36,001 bases of DNA from Desulfovibrio sp. GTDB lineage: Bacteria > Desulfobacterota > Desulfovibrionia > Desulfovibrionales > Desulfovibrionaceae. Numbering within the stretch: position 1 is the stretch's first letter; each line of letters begins with the position of its first letter. A program made the translations under genes and the position numbers. The stretch is taken from positions 1-36,001 of the forward strand of contig JAISRC010000042.1 in assembly GCA_031273845.1 (NCBI GenBank), read 5' to 3'. Below are positions 34,338-36,001 of this stretch, piece after piece. Below the pieces are notes generated by a model. It did no database searches. It worked only from the letters and a program-made list of their open reading frames with translations, and was not told the origin of the DNA.

Positions 34338-35674
34338 TTCTCCGATACCCACTGCTTCAGTTTCTCCGCTTCTCTGCACAGTTCAGGAAAATCCAGGGTT
34401 TTGAAAACGCCGTCTTCGTACAATATGCGCCCTTCCGCCATGCTCAGGCGCACTTCAAATCCGCTTGCCGCATAGACGATGTGGGAGAAGGGGTTGTACA
34501 GCGGCAGGAAATTGGGCGAATGAAGGTCAAGGGCGACAAGATCCGCCGGCCCGCCGGGAAAGATACGCCCCAGTCCCGGCCAGGACAGGGCGGCAGCGCT
34601 GCCCGTGGTCGCCATATCCAGCACCGCTGCGGCCGGACAGACCGTGGGATCCCGGCTGTACCCCTTGTGCAGCAAGGCGCAGGCGCTCATTTCCGCAAAC
34701 ATGTTCAGAGCGTTGTTGCTTGCCGCTCCGTCCGTGCCCAGGCCGGGCAGGATGCCGCGCCGGAGCATGGCCGGAACCGGCGCGACGCCCGAAGCCAGCT
34801 TCATGTTGCTGCGCGGGTTGTGTACAACCTGCGCCCCCGAGGCGGCTATCATGTCGAGTTCATCCTCGTCAGGGACAACGCAGTGGATCAGGGTCGTCGT
34901 CGGCCGCAACAGGCCGAGATCGCGGCAGTATGCCACCGGCCCTTTGCCGTGGGCCTTGCGGCAGTCTTCCGCCTCGCCGGCGGTTTCCGCAACGTGCAGA
35001 TGCAGGGGTAGGCCGAGTTCGTCCGCCAGATCCAGGCAGGAGCGCAAAATTTTTTCGCCCGTAGTGTAAACGGTATGCGGCATGACCGCAACGCGCAACC
35101 GGCTGTGTCCCCTGAAGCGCTCCGCCTGTCCGCGCACCTTGTCAAAGGCCTGTTCCGCCGAGGCCGAGGCCGGCGTGGGAAAGCCGAATACGGCCTCGCC
35201 CATGAGACAGCGCAGCCCGGCCCTGTCCACGGCCGCCGCCACGGCGTCCTCAAACAGATACATGTCGGCAAAGGCCGTGCAACCTGTGCGGATCAGTTCC
35301 GCGCAACCGATCAGCGCCCCGAGTTCCACTATCTCCGGGGTGAGGCGCCGTTCCCTGGGAAAAATACAGCGCGTCAGCCATTCCTTCAGCGGCAGATCGT
35401 CCGCCGAACCGCGGAGAAAGGTCATGGCGATGTGGGTATGGGCATTGACCAGACCGGGCAGGATCAGGGATCTGCCGAGGTCCAGACGGCGTTTCGCCTT
35501 GCGGTCCGCCGACCCGGTGCGGGTTCCGACGGCGATGACCCGTCCGCCGCTTACGGCAAGGGCCGCGTCTTCAATTATGCGGTGCCCGGAAATCCCGGCC
35601 GCCGGAGACGCCGAGGCGATCAGGTAATCGGCGCTGATCAGCAGATCGCAGTCGTATTTCGCGGCATCGCCCAT
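34331..35674 (-). CDS. mtaD: Amidohydrolase, MtaD-like S-adenosylhomocysteine/methylthioadenosine deaminase
   Basis: Likely deaminates S-adenosylhomocysteine or 5'-methylthioadenosine to the inosine form in the cytosol. The 447 residues show the amidohydrolase metal site NAHTHIAMTFLRG (HxH), PHTVYTTGEKILRSCLDLA, LHLHVAETAGE, the HCV segment with metal His, HNPRSNMKLASG, and GTDGAASNNALNMFAEM with the catalytic Asp. AGGAG lies five bases before the start. It overlaps manC by 7 bases. Related SsnA/guanine-deaminase-type enzymes are possible, so the substrate is inferred from the SAH-deaminase-like motifs. Confidence 0.88.
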   Translation of the reverse strand: MGDAAKYDCDLLISADYLIASASPAAGISGHRIIEDAALAVSGGRVIAVGTRTGSADRKAKRRLDLGRSLILPGLVNAHTHIAMTFLRGSADDLPLKEWLTRCIFPRERRLTPEIVELGALIGCAELIRTGCTAFADMYLFEDAVAAAVDRAGLRCLMGEAVFGFPTPASASAEQAFDKVRGQAERFRGHSRLRVAVMPHTVYTTGEKILRSCLDLADELGLPLHLHVAETAGEAEDCRKAHGKGPVAYCRDLGLLRPTTTLIHCVVPDEDELDMIAASGAQVVHNPRSNMKLASGVAPVPAMLRRGILPGLGTDGAASNNALNMFAEMSACALLHKGYSRDPTVCPAAAVLDMATTGSAAALSWPGLGRIFPGGPADLVALDLHSPNFLPLYNPFSHIVYAASGFEVRLSMAEGRILYEDGVFKTLDFPELCREAEKLKQWVSEKC

Positions 35675-35725
35675 AAAACTCCTGTCCTGTGTTTATTCCA
35701 GGGCATTGTGTAATTTTGAAATGCG

Positions 35726-36001
35726 CTAAAACTCAAGTTTCAGTTGCAGGCTCCCTGTCACGCCCTCACGCATTCCCGTATAGCCCTGCACACCGAGGTC
35801 CAGACTCAGGGGCGCTTCTTCGCCGCCGATCAGGGTCACGCCTATCTCGCCTGCCACTGTGGACCCTGTGAGGTCGGGCGCTTCTATGCTCCTGCCGTAT
35901 GTGGTCGCCTTCGCTTCCCCGCTGAACTCATACTCATAGGCCGCGCCCACATAGGGAGCGACATGCTCGTTCACGGCAAAGGTGAACCGGCCTCCGCCGC
36001 G
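35726..36001 (-). CDS. Autotransporter beta-barrel domain protein, 3' end (partial)
   Basis: Only the last 91 codons lie in the window; the frame stays open to 36001. The visible part, GRFTFAVNEHVAPYVGAAYEY onward, alternates polar and hydrophobic residues in beta strands (VAGEIGVTLIGG, LSLDLGVQGYTGMREGVTGSLQLKLEF) and ends in Phe, the outer-membrane insertion signal. This is the C-terminus of a type Va autotransporter-like barrel. The passenger is outside the window. GTG at 35974 is an internal Val codon, not the start. It lies 51 bases upstream of mtaD on the same strand. Confidence 0.8.
   Translation of the reverse strand, partial: RGGGRFTFAVNEHVAPYVGAAYEYEFSGEAKATTYGRSIEAPDLTGSTVAGEIGVTLIGGEEAPLSLDLGVQGYTGMREGVTGSLQLKLEF

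Overview
The window is a GC-rich chromosomal segment from a free-living, strictly respiratory Gram-negative bacterium, most likely a member of the Desulfovibrionaceae (Desulfovibrio-like). The reasons are a napCMADGH gene order with a monomeric-type periplasmic nitrate reductase and no napB, as known from Desulfovibrio desulfuricans; an adenylate kinase with exactly the Cys-His-Cys-Cys metal site reported for Desulfovibrio gigas; and multihaem cytochromes, outer-membrane sugar genes and an autotransporter tail. This placement is inferred from gene content, not from a database match. No rRNA, tRNA, CRISPR array, prophage or intact insertion sequence was found.

Layout. 1-2.8 kb: leftward heptosyltransferase-like gene, ruvA and ruvB, all overlapping. 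2.8-6.1 kb: leftward operon of a GntP-type permease, a MaoC-type hydratase and an acyl-CoA dehydrogenase, closed by a strong terminator. 6.4-7.1 kb: rightward adk. 7.1-7.9 kb: a gene-free stretch packed with repeats. 7.9-13.2 kb: rightward nitrate-reduction operon napC-napM-napA-napD-napG-napH, interrupted between napA and napD by a 214-bp inverted-repeat element. 13.2-14.6 kb: a 116-bp element with terminal inverted repeats and a 10-bp flanking direct repeat, an RRM RNA-binding protein gene with a structured leader, then more repeats and a doubtful small ORF. 14.6-18.8 kb: leftward operon pgsA, small unknown gene, ftsB, TPR gene, lipoprotein gene, fbp. 18.8-20.7 kb: third copy of the 214-bp element, then leftward pcm and mrp. 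20.9-24.5 kb: leftward nadC-nadA-nadB, a complete route from aspartate to nicotinate mononucleotide. 24.8-29.6 kb: rightward mgtE, a haem-binding hybrid histidine kinase and a membrane metallophosphoesterase. 29.7-32.5 kb: ileS. 32.7-36.0 kb: leftward autotransporter 3' end, an MtaD-type deaminase and a bifunctional mannose-1-phosphate guanylyltransferase/mannose-6-phosphate isomerase gene.

How the genes work together. NapC and NapM would carry electrons to periplasmic NapA, NapG and NapH form an Fe-S/quinol branch, and NapD protects the NapA Tat signal. The haem-binding hybrid kinase could sense periplasmic redox state or gas. The remaining genes are mostly housekeeping: DNA repair, phospholipid synthesis, division, NAD synthesis, Mg uptake, tRNA charging, and sugar precursors for surface polysaccharide.

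The most unusual content is non-coding. One 214/224-bp family has three copies, two of them with perfect 4-bp target duplications, one of which includes the napA stop codon. A separate 116-bp element has the marks of a miniature transposon. A mosaic of hairpin modules is shuffled among at least five intergenic regions. I did not find a convincing new multi-gene system. The best leads are these repeat families, the Tat-less NapG, the CX3CH haem motif in NapC, and a 10-residue repeat array at the N-terminus of the ManC-type protein.
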